A stretch of 64,000 nucleotides of DNA from Candidatus Phosphoribacter hodrii (GTDB taxonomy: Bacteria; Actinomycetota; Actinomycetes; Actinomycetales; Dermatophilaceae), in NCBI GenBank assembly GCA_016707175.1, contig JADJIB010000010.1:62001-126000 (forward strand), written 5' to 3'. This document shows, piece after piece, positions 36,943 to 46,307 of the stretch; the first letter of the stretch is position 1, and each line of letters opens with the position of its first letter. The translations under genes and the position numbers were made by a program. The notes under the pieces were generated by a model. The model was not told where the DNA came from. It saw only the letters and a list, made by a program, of their open reading frames with translations, and ran no database searches.

Positions 36943-38817
36943 GTGGCCCTGCTGGACTCCATCGACGGACCCGCCGATCTGCGGACCCTCCGCCCTGATC
37001 AACTGCCCCAACTGGCGCAGGAGATCCGCGACTTCCTCATCACGTCGGTGACGCGCACCGGCGGGCACCTGGGGCCCAACCTCGGGGTGGTCGAGTTGAC
37101 CATCGCCCTCCACCGAGTCTTCGACTCACCGCGTGACGCCGTCGTCTGGGACACCGGCCACCAGGCTTACGTCCACAAGTTGCTCACCGGCCGTAAGGAC
37201 TTTGACCGGTTGCGTACCAAAGGGGGACTCTCCGGCTACCCCAGCCGGTCCGAGTCACCGCACGACGTCGTCGAGAACTCCCACGCCTCGACGGCCCTGT
37301 CGTGGGCGGATGGGATCGCCAAGGCGCGCCGGGTGCAGGGCGAGCGGGACCGGCATACCGTCGCGGTCATCGGTGACGGCGCGCTCACCGGCGGGATGGC
37401 GTGGGAAGCCCTCAACAACATCGCCGCCGACAAGGACCTCCCGCTGGTCATCGTCGTCAACGACAACGCCCGCTCCTATGCCCCGACCAAGGGCGGCCTG
37501 GCCGACCACCTGGCGACGCTGCGCACGAAACGTGGCTACGAGAGCGTCCTGGACTTCGGCAAGGTGGCGCTCTCACGCACCCCGGTCATCGGCGGGGTGA
37601 TGTACGACGCGGTCCACGGTGTCAAGAAGGGCATCAAGGACGTCCTCTCGCCCCAGGGCATGTTCGAGGACCTTGGGCTGAAATATGTCGGGCCGGTCGA
37701 CGGGCATCAGGAGCAGTCGATTGAGCATGCCCTGCGCAAGGCCAAGGCCTTCGGAGGGCCGGTCATCGTCCACGTCATCACCAAGAAGGGCAAGGGTTAC
37801 GGCCTGGCCCGCGCCAACGAGGCCGACCGCTTCCACGCCGTCGACAAGATCAACCCAGAGACCGGGTTGCCGTTGCAGGTCAAGGGCCGAATCTGGACCG
37901 ACGAGTTCAGTGCAGCAATCGTCCGGGTGGGGGAGCGGCGGCCGGACGTCGTCGCGATCACCGCCGCGATGCTCATCCCCGTGGGTCTGGAGGAGTTCGC
38001 CCGCCGGTTCCCCGACCGGGTCTTCGACGTCGGCATCGCCGAGCAGCACGCGCTCACCATGGCCGCAGGCCTCGCGTATGCCGGCCTGCATCCGGTCGTG
38101 TGCGTCTACGCCACCTTCCTCAACCGCGCCTTCGACCAACTGCTCATGGACTGCGCGATGCATCGGGCCGGTGTCACTGTGGTGCTTGACCGCGCCGGGG
38201 TCACCGGCACCGATGGCGCCTCGCACAACGGCATGTGGGACATGACCCTCACCGGCCTCATGCCGGGGGTCCGGGTGTGTGCGCCGCGCGACGCCGCCGA
38301 GTTGGACCGGGCCCTGGACGAGGCCGTCGGCGTGTCGGACGGGCCGACGGTCATCCGCTTCTCCAAGCAGAACCCGCCCGCCCCCATGCCTGCCGTGCGC
38401 GAGGTGGGCGCGGTCGACGTGCTGCGCGACCCCGAGCCGGGCCAAGTCGTCGACCTGCTCATCGTCGGCGTCGGCGAGATGGCAGCGACCGCACTGGCGG
38501 TCGCCGAGAAGCTCGCCGGCAACGGCCTGGGGGTCCAGGTCGCCGACCCGCGCTGGTGCGTTCCGGTCAGTGCTGACCTGGTGTCGCTGGCTGCCGGAGC
38601 CAAGGCCGTCGCAGTCATCGAGGACAACCTCGTCGTCGGCGGAGTGGGTTCGCAGGTGACCCAGGCGCTGCGAGAGGCGGGGCTGAGCATGCCGTGCCAG
38701 CTGCACGGCATACCCAAGCGGTTCCTTGGGCACGCCTCCCGAGGTGAGGTTCTGGAGGAGATCGGCCTCACCCCGGAGGCGATCGCCGACCGGATCACCG
38801 CCACAATGCAGGCATGA
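36943..38817 (+). CDS. dxs: 1-deoxy-D-xylulose-5-phosphate synthase
   Basis: 624 residues from GTG 36943, about 9 bases after AAGGA. Thiamine-diphosphate enzyme with the GDGALTGGMAWEALNN cofactor motif, VWDTGHQAYVHKLLTGR, the transketolase-like pyrimidine domain (FDVGIAEQHALTMAAGLA) and the C-terminal domain. It condenses pyruvate and glyceraldehyde-3-phosphate in the first step of the MEP isoprenoid pathway. The next gene overlaps its stop by four bases. Confidence 0.95.
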   Translation: MALLDSIDGPADLRTLRPDQLPQLAQEIRDFLITSVTRTGGHLGPNLGVVELTIALHRVFDSPRDAVVWDTGHQAYVHKLLTGRKDFDRLRTKGGLSGYPSRSESPHDVVENSHASTALSWADGIAKARRVQGERDRHTVAVIGDGALTGGMAWEALNNIAADKDLPLVIVVNDNARSYAPTKGGLADHLATLRTKRGYESVLDFGKVALSRTPVIGGVMYDAVHGVKKGIKDVLSPQGMFEDLGLKYVGPVDGHQEQSIEHALRKAKAFGGPVIVHVITKKGKGYGLARANEADRFHAVDKINPETGLPLQVKGRIWTDEFSAAIVRVGERRPDVVAITAAMLIPVGLEEFARRFPDRVFDVGIAEQHALTMAAGLAYAGLHPVVCVYATFLNRAFDQLLMDCAMHRAGVTVVLDRAGVTGTDGASHNGMWDMTLTGLMPGVRVCAPRDAAELDRALDEAVGVSDGPTVIRFSKQNPPAPMPAVREVGAVDVLRDPEPGQVVDLLIVGVGEMAATALAVAEKLAGNGLGVQVADPRWCVPVSADLVSLAAGAKAVAVIEDNLVVGGVGSQVTQALREAGLSMPCQLHGIPKRFLGHASRGEVLEEIGLTPEAIADRITATMQA

Positions 38818-39695
38818 CCTTCCACGTTCACGACCTGTCGGTCGGGCCGATCGCCGACGACGCGCCGGTTGTCATCGCCGTCCACGGGATCACCGCCAAC
38901 GGCATGTGCTGGCCGCTTGTCGCCGATGAGTTGGCCGGGCGACGGCCCGGAGTACGGTTCTTGGCACCCGACCTGCGGGGGCGGGCCGAGAGCGCGGCCG
39001 ACGACGACCACCCCGGACTCGACGTCCACGTCGCCGACCTGGTCGCGCTGGCGGGGGAGCACGGCGGTCGCGCGATCTTCGTGGGGCATTCGATGGGGGC
39101 GTTCGTCTGCGCGTTGCTCGCCGCGACGCATCCCGACGTGACTGCTGGTGTCGTGCTGGTCGACGGTGGGCTGTCCTTCCCCTTCCCGCCCGGCCTGGAC
39201 ATCGACGCGACGTTGGCTGCGGCGCTCGGCCCATCGCTGGCCAGGCTGTCGATGACCTTCGCCGACGAGGACGAGTTGCTCGCCTTCGTGTCCACGAACC
39301 CCGCGTTGGGGTCGCTGCTGGACGGTGAGTTCGGCGAGGCCGCGCGCACCTACCTGCGTCACGACATCGTGCGCGGCGAGGACGGGCTCGTGCGCAGTTC
39401 GTGTTCGCTCGCCGCGGTGCGCGCCGACGGACGCGGCATGTTGGTCCACCCGCGATTGCCCGGAGCTGTGCGTGAGGCGGTGGACGCGGGTGTGCCGATG
39501 GAGTTGCTCTGGGCGCCCCGAGGGCTCTTCGACGAGCCGCAAGGCATGTATGACGAGGAGCGACTGGCGGTGCTCGGGCTGCCCGAGGCCCTGCGGGTGA
39601 CCCATGTGCCCGACACCAACCACTTCAGCATCCTGCTGGGTGCCGAGGGCATTGCGGCGATCGGCGATGCCGTCGAGCGGCACCTCGACGCCTGA
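38814..39695 (+). CDS. alpha/beta hydrolase
   Basis: 293 residues, ATG overlapping the dxs stop as ATGA. A canonical alpha/beta-hydrolase: oxyanion segment VHGITANG, nucleophile elbow GHSMG (about residues 92-96), a lid insertion (about 125-205), and the catalytic His in DTNHFSIL near the end. Substrate unknown; esters, lactones or C-C bonds are all possible. Coupling to dxs suggests co-expression, not necessarily a shared pathway. Confidence 0.83.
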   Translation: MTFHVHDLSVGPIADDAPVVIAVHGITANGMCWPLVADELAGRRPGVRFLAPDLRGRAESAADDDHPGLDVHVADLVALAGEHGGRAIFVGHSMGAFVCALLAATHPDVTAGVVLVDGGLSFPFPPGLDIDATLAAALGPSLARLSMTFADEDELLAFVSTNPALGSLLDGEFGEAARTYLRHDIVRGEDGLVRSSCSLAAVRADGRGMLVHPRLPGAVREAVDAGVPMELLWAPRGLFDEPQGMYDEERLAVLGLPEALRVTHVPDTNHFSILLGAEGIAAIGDAVERHLDA

Positions 39696-39754
39696 TCGCT
39701 CCGATTGGTGGCGCGGCGGCGATCCTGACGAGGCAGACGCGGCATACTGCGGCG

Positions 39755-40177
39755 ATGGACTCAGCACCGATCAGCAGCGGCAGTGGCACACCCGAGGACC
39801 CATGGCGGTTGAAGACCCCGCCGTTGAGTTCCGACTACACGATGCACCGGGACGTCCGCGATGGAGTCGAGGTCATCGTCTGCACGGTCGGCAAGACGGT
39901 TCTCCTCTACGACGCTCGATCCGTGGCCGACCTGCACGCGATGTTGACGGCCCAGGGCGACTGGGTGGAGTTGGGCTCGGCGGACGAGCAGAAGCCGGCC
40001 AAGGAAGGCACTGTGGAGGCGTGGGGTCGGTCTGCGGACAATCCCGTGGGTGGCTGGTACGGGCTCAAGAAGGGGCTGCGGGGGCGGTTCGGGATGTACG
40101 TCCCGCCGCTGCTGGAACATCTCGGCCTTGCAGAGGTCGAGCACAACCCCCGTGGCAATCGGATGCGCGCGATCTAG
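39755..40177 (+). CDS. conserved hypothetical protein, WYGLKKGLRGRFGMY type
   Basis: 140 residues, ATG 39755. I know this only as a conserved actinobacterial protein without an assigned function. It is soluble with a distinctive conserved C-terminal half: GDWVELGSADEQKPAKEGTV, NPVGGWYGLKKGLRGRFG (read with gaps), and EHNPRGNRMRAI at the end. No catalytic motif is evident. It stands alone between the hydrolase and the convergent PucR-type gene. Confidence 0.65.
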   Translation: MDSAPISSGSGTPEDPWRLKTPPLSSDYTMHRDVRDGVEVIVCTVGKTVLLYDARSVADLHAMLTAQGDWVELGSADEQKPAKEGTVEAWGRSADNPVGGWYGLKKGLRGRFGMYVPPLLEHLGLAEVEHNPRGNRMRAI

Positions 40178-40193
40178 CCTGACGCGGCGAGGG

Positions 40194-42063
40194 TCAGCCC
40201 GAGGGGCGGGTGCGGGGCCGGGCTGGGAGCAGTCGGCGCAGTCGCAGGGCGAGTTGAACCTCAAGGGCGCGCTCCGGCTCGTCCCAGTCGGCGCCAAGGA
40301 GCCGACCAACGCGGCTCATCCGCTGGACGACGGTGTTGACGTGCACGTGCAGCGGCTCGCTCGCCCGCGCCGCGCTGCCGCCTGCGGCGAAATAGGCCTC
40401 CAGGGTCTTGACGAGCTCTGCCCCGCGCTCGCGGTCGTAGTCGATCACCGGGCCGATGACCCGCTCCACGTAGGCGGCGATGTCCGGAGCCGAGCCGACG
40501 ACGAGCCCAGCGAAGCCGAGGTCGGCAGCGGCGGCGCTCTCCCCGCGCCGGTCGAGGGCGAGCATCGCATCAAGGGTTCGGCGGGCCTCCCCAAAGGCAT
40601 CCGGTATGCCGTCCATCCCCGCCACGGGGCCTACTCCCGCGGCGGTCACTTCACCGAAGGAGCGCAGCCGAGCGGCGAGCCGGGACGCTGCCGCGCTCGG
40701 GTCGGCGTCGGCGACGAGGGCCACGGCGGTGCGCCCGGCCTCGCCGACGATCCCCGAACGTCCCACGGCCACTCGCGGCGGCGAGCACGAGAGCTGACAC
40801 CGGTACCGCGGTGGCCCGCATCGCGACGACACAGACCGGCACAGCCGGATCGAGCCCCTCCTTGCGCAGAATCCGCGACGCTTCGGCGGACGGGAGCACA
40901 CCGGCGAGCAGATCCGTGACCAGATCCGAGACCCGGCGCTGCCGGGCCGCTTCGGTGTCGCGCTCGAAGAGCAGGACGAGCGCGGACACTGCTGCGGCTC
41001 GTTCGACGATGCGCCAATCAGCGTCGTCGAGCTGGCTGGCGGCGCCGACGAGGGTGCCGAGATGGTGGTGGCCGGCCCGGACGGGCACGGCATACCTCAT
41101 GTCTTCGACGGTGAGCCCCCCGGACGCCCGAGCCGCGCGCGCGAGCGGCGTGTCGGCCAGAGGATCGACCGCACCGGCTTCGACAGGGTCGCCGGGAGGT
41201 GTTCCGTGGGCGCTGCGGCGGGTTCCCGCGGCATCGGTGAGCACCGCCCAGCCTCCGACCAGTCCGACGAGAGCGGTCGTGAGGTCGGTGACCCCGCCGC
41301 CGGCGCCGATGAGTTCGGTAAAACGGTCGTGGGCCGCAGCCGAACGCTCGATGACCTCGGTATGCCGCCGGACCGCCTCGTGGGCGACAGACAACGCGGC
41401 CAAGGCTCGCGCCGTCTCCTGATGGGCCCGCGCCTGGACCATCGAGACGGCCGCGAGGTCAGCGAGCGACCCGAGGAGGGCGACCTCCTCCTGCGTGAAG
41501 GTATGCCGCGTCCGATGCGCGGCGAAGAGGACCCCGACGAACTCGCCCTCGGCGACTAGCGGGGTGCCGCAGATGGCGACCAAACCTTCGTCCTGGACCC
41601 CCGTGTCGATCGTCGTTGTGTGGGCGAAGCGGTCGTCGTGGGGGTAGTCGGTGCTCCACCACGGCGAGAGGGACGAGGCGACCAACCCGCCGAGCCCGAC
41701 CCCGAGCTCCAGCCTCAGCGCGCGGAAGGTCGGGGCGACAGCGCCGTCGGTCGCCCGCATGTAGGTATCGCCGCGCTCGGGATCGTAGAGGGTGAGATAC
41801 GAGACGTCGGTGCCCATGAGGGCCCGGGCCCGACGAACGATCGCATCGAGCACCCCCGACGGGTCGCGCGCCGCCGCCAGATCCCGGGCGGTGTCGACGA
41901 GGGCTCGAAGTTGACCCTCGCGACGGCGCTGGTCCTCGGCGCGCAGGGCGACCGCGCGAGCCAACCGGTGCGCCTCGGGCTGCGCGCCGATCCGGTCGAG
42001 GTGATGGGTCGGCGCGCTGTCGGCGAGCAACCGCAGCAGTTCGAGGGACCCGTCCTGCGCCAC
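40194..42063 (-). pseudogene. PucR/CdaR-type regulator with GAF domain, frameshifted
   Basis: The first frame (GTG at 42063) encodes a GAF sensor domain (about residues 50-205), linkers and the start of a GGDEF-like CdaR region up to VSALVLAAA. It then runs into an Arg-rich nonsense tail and stops at 40651. The sequence resumes in another frame at about 40770-40785 (RVAVGRSGIVGEAGRTAVALVADAD) and ends with the PucR helix-turn-helix (EPLHVHVNTVVQRMSRVGRLLG) at 40194. Deleting one base near 40776 joins the halves. It is either a recent pseudogene or a sequencing error. An intact version would regulate the SDR/CoA-transferase genes just upstream. Confidence 0.8.
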
Positions 42064-42109
42064 GACCGTCGAGCCTACCGAGCGGCGACCGCGCGCGGCG
42101 GCTGAGAGC

Positions 42110-42970
42110 TCACGCGGGTGGCGCGACGAGGGCGATCTGGTCGGCCAGCGAGCGCGGCTCGACCGCGCCGGCGAGGTCGTCGATGGCGGCGGCTGCCTCG
42201 GTCAGCTCAGCGATCGTCGGAACGTGGTCGAAGCGCACGCCCGGTGCCTCGAGGGTGGCGACCCGGGCATAGCGACCCGCGCCCACCGAATAGACGTTGC
42301 CAGTGGCCGTGCAGCCGTCGCTCGCGAGCCAGGTGACGAGCGGCGACACCCATTCAGGGGCGAGTCGCTCGAGCAGTTCGGGGGCCATCATCGTTTCGGT
42401 CATCGCTGACTTCGCCAGTGGCGCAATGGCATTGGCGCGTATGCCGGCCCGCGCACCTTCCAGCGCGAGGGACCTGGTGAAGCCGACGAGACCGGCCTTG
42501 GCGGCGGCGTAGTTGACCTGACCGAAGTTGCCGTAGAGCCCCGAACCCGAGGTCGTGTTGATGATCGAGCCGCCCCGTTCGGTGAGGTGCGGCCAGGCGG
42601 CCTTGGTCATGTGGAAGGCCCCGTGGAGGTGGACGGCGAGGACGGCCTCGATCATCTCGGGGGTGGCCTTGGCGAAGCTCTTGTCGCGGATGATCCCCGC
42701 GTTGTTGACCAGGACATCGAGGCGCCCGAAAGCCTCGACCGCGGCCGCGACGGACACCGCGGCGCCCTCCCAGGTGTCGACCCCGGCGACGACCCCGAGG
42801 GCCGACCCTCCGGCGGCCGTCACCTCGGCGACGACCGCGGCTGGGTCGGTGACATCGCTGAGCACCACGTGAGCGCCGAGAGCGGCGAACGCGTGGGCGT
42901 GGGCCCGGCCGAGGCCGCCGGCTGCTCCGGTGATGAGGACGACGCGTCCGGCCATCGGGTGATCGGTCAT
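42110..42970 (-). CDS. short-chain dehydrogenase/reductase, hydroxyacyl-CoA dehydrogenase-like
   Basis: 286 residues. Classical SDR: cofactor motif TGAAGGLG (residues 14-21), NNAG (89-92), catalytic Ser near 141-143, Tyr154 and Lys158 (YAAAK). It resembles the dehydrogenase part of peroxisomal-type multifunctional enzymes, so it probably oxidises a 3-hydroxyacyl-CoA with NAD. Its ATG overlaps the CoA-transferase stop (42967), so they are co-translated. Confidence 0.85.
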   Translation of the reverse strand: MTDHPMAGRVVLITGAAGGLGRAHAHAFAALGAHVVLSDVTDPAAVVAEVTAAGGSALGVVAGVDTWEGAAVSVAAAVEAFGRLDVLVNNAGIIRDKSFAKATPEMIEAVLAVHLHGAFHMTKAAWPHLTERGGSIINTTSGSGLYGNFGQVNYAAAKAGLVGFTRSLALEGARAGIRANAIAPLAKSAMTETMMAPELLERLAPEWVSPLVTWLASDGCTATGNVYSVGAGRYARVATLEAPGVRFDHVPTIAELTEAAAAIDDLAGAVEPRSLADQIALVAPPA

Positions 42971-44628
42971 GGGGAGACTCCTTCGAGCGTGGGGGTGGAT
43001 GTGGGGCGGGGTCGGAGGAGGGCAGCCAGGCCCATGGGCTGAGGGAGGAAGATCCGCGAGTCCATGAGGGCGACGTCCTGCACGATCGGTGCGAAGTCCA
43101 TCTGAGCGAGGACGTCGCGCTCGATGTCGATGCCAGGAGCGACCTCGATGAGCCGCAGTCCCTCGGGGGTGGCGGCGAAGACGGCGCGCTCAGTGACGTA
43201 GAGGACCCGCTGACCCAGCGACGCGGCATACCGACCGTTGAAGGTGACCTGCTCGACGTGCCGGACCAGTTTGCGGCTGCGGCCCTCGGAGAGGATTGTC
43301 AGCCGTCCGTCGGAGATGCCGACCTGCATGCCGCCGGCGGTGAAGGTGCCGACGAAGACGACGGTTCGGGCGCTCTGGCTGATGTCGATGAAGCCACCGG
43401 CACCGGTGAGCCGCGGGCCGAATCGCGAGACATTGACGTTGCCGTCGGCGTCGAGCTCGGCCATTCCGAGGACCGTGAGGTCCAAGCCGCCGCCCTGGTA
43501 GAAGTCGAACTGCTGGTTCTGGTCGATGAGGGCGTCCGGGTTGAGCGCCGCGCCGAAGTCGCCGCCCGAGGCAGGCATCCCGCCGACGATCCCCGGCTCG
43601 GTGGTGAGGGTGATCCGGTCGATGACGTGCTCCTCGGCGGCCACCGTCGACACGCCGTCCGGCATCCCGATCCCGAGGTTGACGACGCCGCCATCGGGCA
43701 ACTCCATGGCCGCCCGGCGGGCAGCGATCTTGCGCTCGTTCATCGGCATCGGCGGGATGAGGTCCAACGGGATGCGCACCTCGTGGGCATAGCCGGGGTT
43801 GAAGGCGGTCGCGTAGGTCTGCCGGTGCAGCTCGGGGGGAGCGACGACGACGGCATCGACGAGGATGTGGGGGATCTTGACCAAGCGCGGGTCGAGGGTC
43901 CCGGCGGAAACGATCCGCTCGACCTGAACGATGACCTTGCCGCCGTTGTTGCGGGCGGCGCAGGCCATGGCGAGGTTGTCGAGGGTGAGCGCCTCGCGCT
44001 CCATGGTGATGTTGCCGTGCTCGTCGGCGGAGGTGCCGCGCAGGAGGGCGACGTCGATGGGGGTGGCGCGGTAGAACAGCAGCTCCTCACCGCCGAGATG
44101 CACGACCTCGACAAGGTCGTCAGTCGTGCGCTCGTTGACTCGGCCACCCTGGGAGCGAGGGTCGACGAAGGTATGCAGACCGATCCGAGAGACCGTGCCG
44201 GGCAGGCCGGCGGCCATGTCGCGGTAGAGCCGGCTGATGACGCCCTGGGGGAGGTTCCACCCCTCGATCTGACCGCTGACGGCGAGAGCCGCCACACGGG
44301 GAATCAGCCCCCAGTGGCCACCGACGACCCGGCGCAGCAGGCCCGGCTCGGCGAGCCGGTTGAGGCCCTGTTCTCCTCCGTCACCTTGTCCGGCCGCGAA
44401 GAGCAGGGTGAGCCCGGCCGGGTCGCCGCTCTCACGGAAGCGCCGAGCCAGCCCGTCGAGGAGGGCGTCGGGGGTGCCGCAGCCGACGAAGCCTGACGTG
44501 GCGATGGTCTCGCCGCTGCGGATGAGCTCCATGGCGGACTCGACCGACCGGACGAGTGAGGTGTGAGGTCCCGAGGCGACGGATCCGGGAGCAGCGGATC
44601 CGGGAGCAGGGGAGGCGATGGGGGTCAT
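42967..44628 (-). CDS. acetate/3-oxoacid CoA-transferase, fused alpha and beta subunits
   Basis: 553 residues. Family I CoA-transferase with both halves in one chain: alpha half with GFVGCGTPDALLDGL and GHWGLIPRVA, beta half starting near residue 290 (ERKIAARRAAMEL). The beta half carries GIGMPDG and the catalytic Glu in TTEPGIVGG (about residue 346). It moves CoA between acyl-CoAs and short-chain acids such as acetate, acetoacetate or propionate (YdiF-like). A tandem 15-bp repeat lies near the start codon. With the SDR and the divergent GntP permease it forms a probable uptake-activation-oxidation module. Confidence 0.88.
   Translation of the reverse strand: MTPIASPAPGSAAPGSVASGPHTSLVRSVESAMELIRSGETIATSGFVGCGTPDALLDGLARRFRESGDPAGLTLLFAAGQGDGGEQGLNRLAEPGLLRRVVGGHWGLIPRVAALAVSGQIEGWNLPQGVISRLYRDMAAGLPGTVSRIGLHTFVDPRSQGGRVNERTTDDLVEVVHLGGEELLFYRATPIDVALLRGTSADEHGNITMEREALTLDNLAMACAARNNGGKVIVQVERIVSAGTLDPRLVKIPHILVDAVVVAPPELHRQTYATAFNPGYAHEVRIPLDLIPPMPMNERKIAARRAAMELPDGGVVNLGIGMPDGVSTVAAEEHVIDRITLTTEPGIVGGMPASGGDFGAALNPDALIDQNQQFDFYQGGGLDLTVLGMAELDADGNVNVSRFGPRLTGAGGFIDISQSARTVVFVGTFTAGGMQVGISDGRLTILSEGRSRKLVRHVEQVTFNGRYAASLGQRVLYVTERAVFAATPEGLRLIEVAPGIDIERDVLAQMDFAPIVQDVALMDSRIFLPQPMGLAALLRPRPTSTPTLEGVSP
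44580..44609. repeat. tandem 15-bp repeat in CoA-transferase N terminus
   Basis: CGGATCCGGGAGCAG occurs twice head to tail (44580-44594, 44595-44609) and encodes a duplicated Ala-Pro-Gly-Ser unit in frame. It is probably a replication-slippage duplication without functional effect. Confidence 0.7.
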
Positions 44629-44838
44629 GAAGGCGGACCTCCGAGTGGACGGGTGGGGCGCGGAAGGCGCGGGCAGCGGTGCGGCTCGCGCTCAGTCCAT
44701 CACCCCTGCGTACTCGTCTGGCATGTGGGCGGCATACATGCTCGACGGCCGGTAATGGTGGAGCCACACATCGGCGGCGACGCCGTGCCTCGCCACGATG
44801 AAGACATCCCCTCTGACCCCGCAGCCTCCGGGAGAGCC

Positions 44839-46236
44839 ATGAGCTTCCTCATCATCATTGCCGCGTTGGCCTTCCTCATGTGGATGGCCTATCGCGGGCA
44901 CAGCGTCATCCTCTTCGCGCCGATCGCCGCTCTCGGCGCGGTCCTGCTCACCGACCCGTCCCTCGTCGCCCCGATGTTCACGGGCCTGTTCATGGACAAG
45001 ATGGTCGGCTTCATCAAGAACTACTTCCCGGTGTTCCTCCTTGGCGCGATCTTCGGGAAGGTCATCGAGATGTCCGGCTTCGCCCGGGCCATCGTCACCT
45101 GGGTCATCAAGGTCGTTGGCGCCAAACGCGCGATCCTCTCGATCGTCCTCGTCTGCGCGCTGCTCACCTACGGTGGCGTCTCGCTGTTCGTGGTCGTGTT
45201 CGCCGTCTACCCCTTCGCGGCCGAGATGTTCCGCATGGGCGACATCCCCAAGCGACTCATCCCCGGCACGATCGCTCTCGGCGCGTTCACCTTCACGATG
45301 GACGCGCTGCCTGGCACCCCGCAGATCCAGAACATCATCCCGACGACCTTCTTCAAAACCAATGCGTATGCCGCCCCCATCCTCGGCTTCGTCGGTGCGA
45401 TCTTCGTTTTCAGCCTCGGGATGCTCTACCTCGAGCGGGCCCGGCGCAAGGCGTTGGCCAAGGGCGAGGGCTATGGCGAGGGGCACATCAACGAGCCCGA
45501 GGTCTTCAGCGGCGAGCGCAAGGTCAACCCGGCCCTCGCCGTGCTGCCCCTCGTTCTCGTCGCCGTCGTCAACAAGGTCCTTACCTCGAAGATCCCCGAG
45601 TGGTTCGGCGACAAGGTGAGCTTCTCGCCGACCGTTGTCGGCAAGTCCGACCCCGTCACCGTCGCAGTCTCCAGCAACGTGGCGATCTGGGCGGTCGAGG
45701 GCGCGCTGCTCATCGGCATCCTCACCGTCATCGCCCTCGCCTGGAAGCCGGTGTCCAGCCACTTCGCCCACGGGTCCAAGGAGGCCGTCGGAGGGGCGAT
45801 GCTCGCCGCGACGAACACCGCGTCGGAATACGGCTTCGGGGCGGTCATCGCTGCCCTGCCCGGGTTCCTCGTCGTCGCCAACGGCCTGGCCAAGATCCCC
45901 AACACGCTCGTCAACGAGGCTGTCACGGTCAACGTGCTCGCCGGCGTCACCGGCTCCGCCTCCGGAGGCCTGTCGATCGCCCTCGGCGCTATGGCCAACA
46001 CCTTCGTCGAGAACGCGACGGCGGCCGGCATACCCATGGAGGTCCTGCACCGGGTGGCCTCGATGGCCAGCGGCGGCATGGACACGCTCCCGCACAACGG
46101 AGCCGTCATCACCCTGCTTGCTGTGACCGGCCTGACCCACAAGGTGTCCTACAAGGACATCTTCGCCATGACGATCATCAAGACCGTGGCGGTCTTCGTC
46201 GTCATCGGCTTCTACTACCTCACCCACCTGGTCTGA
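44839..46236 (+). CDS. GntP family permease
   Basis: 465 residues from ATG 44839 with GGGAG 4 bases upstream. About 12 transmembrane helices and the GntP landmarks (LTYGGVSLFVVVFAVYPFA, FTMDALPGTPQIQNIIPT split over a loop, SGGMDTLPHNGAVITLL). The family carries gluconate-like acids and also hydroxybutyrate-type acids by proton symport. Standing divergently opposite a CoA-transferase and a hydroxyacyl dehydrogenase, it probably imports a short-chain organic acid. A strong bidirectional terminator follows. Confidence 0.87.
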   Translation: MSFLIIIAALAFLMWMAYRGHSVILFAPIAALGAVLLTDPSLVAPMFTGLFMDKMVGFIKNYFPVFLLGAIFGKVIEMSGFARAIVTWVIKVVGAKRAILSIVLVCALLTYGGVSLFVVVFAVYPFAAEMFRMGDIPKRLIPGTIALGAFTFTMDALPGTPQIQNIIPTTFFKTNAYAAPILGFVGAIFVFSLGMLYLERARRKALAKGEGYGEGHINEPEVFSGERKVNPALAVLPLVLVAVVNKVLTSKIPEWFGDKVSFSPTVVGKSDPVTVAVSSNVAIWAVEGALLIGILTVIALAWKPVSSHFAHGSKEAVGGAMLAATNTASEYGFGAVIAALPGFLVVANGLAKIPNTLVNEAVTVNVLAGVTGSASGGLSIALGAMANTFVENATAAGIPMEVLHRVASMASGGMDTLPHNGAVITLLAVTGLTHKVSYKDIFAMTIIKTVAVFVVIGFYYLTHLV

Positions 46237-46244
46237 CGGCGACG

Positions 46245-46281
46245 AAGCGGGGCCGGACCACCCAGTGGTCCGGCCCCGCTT
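46245..46281. terminator. bidirectional terminator between GntP and murA-like genes
   Basis: AAGCGGGGCCGGACCAC (46245-46261) pairs perfectly with 46265-46281 over 17 bases around a CCA loop. It starts 9 bases after the permease stop and 27 bases after the convergent murA-like stop, so it serves both. Confidence 0.9.
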
Positions 46282-46307
46282 GGTCTGCTCGCTCGGTCTG
46301 GCTGCGG

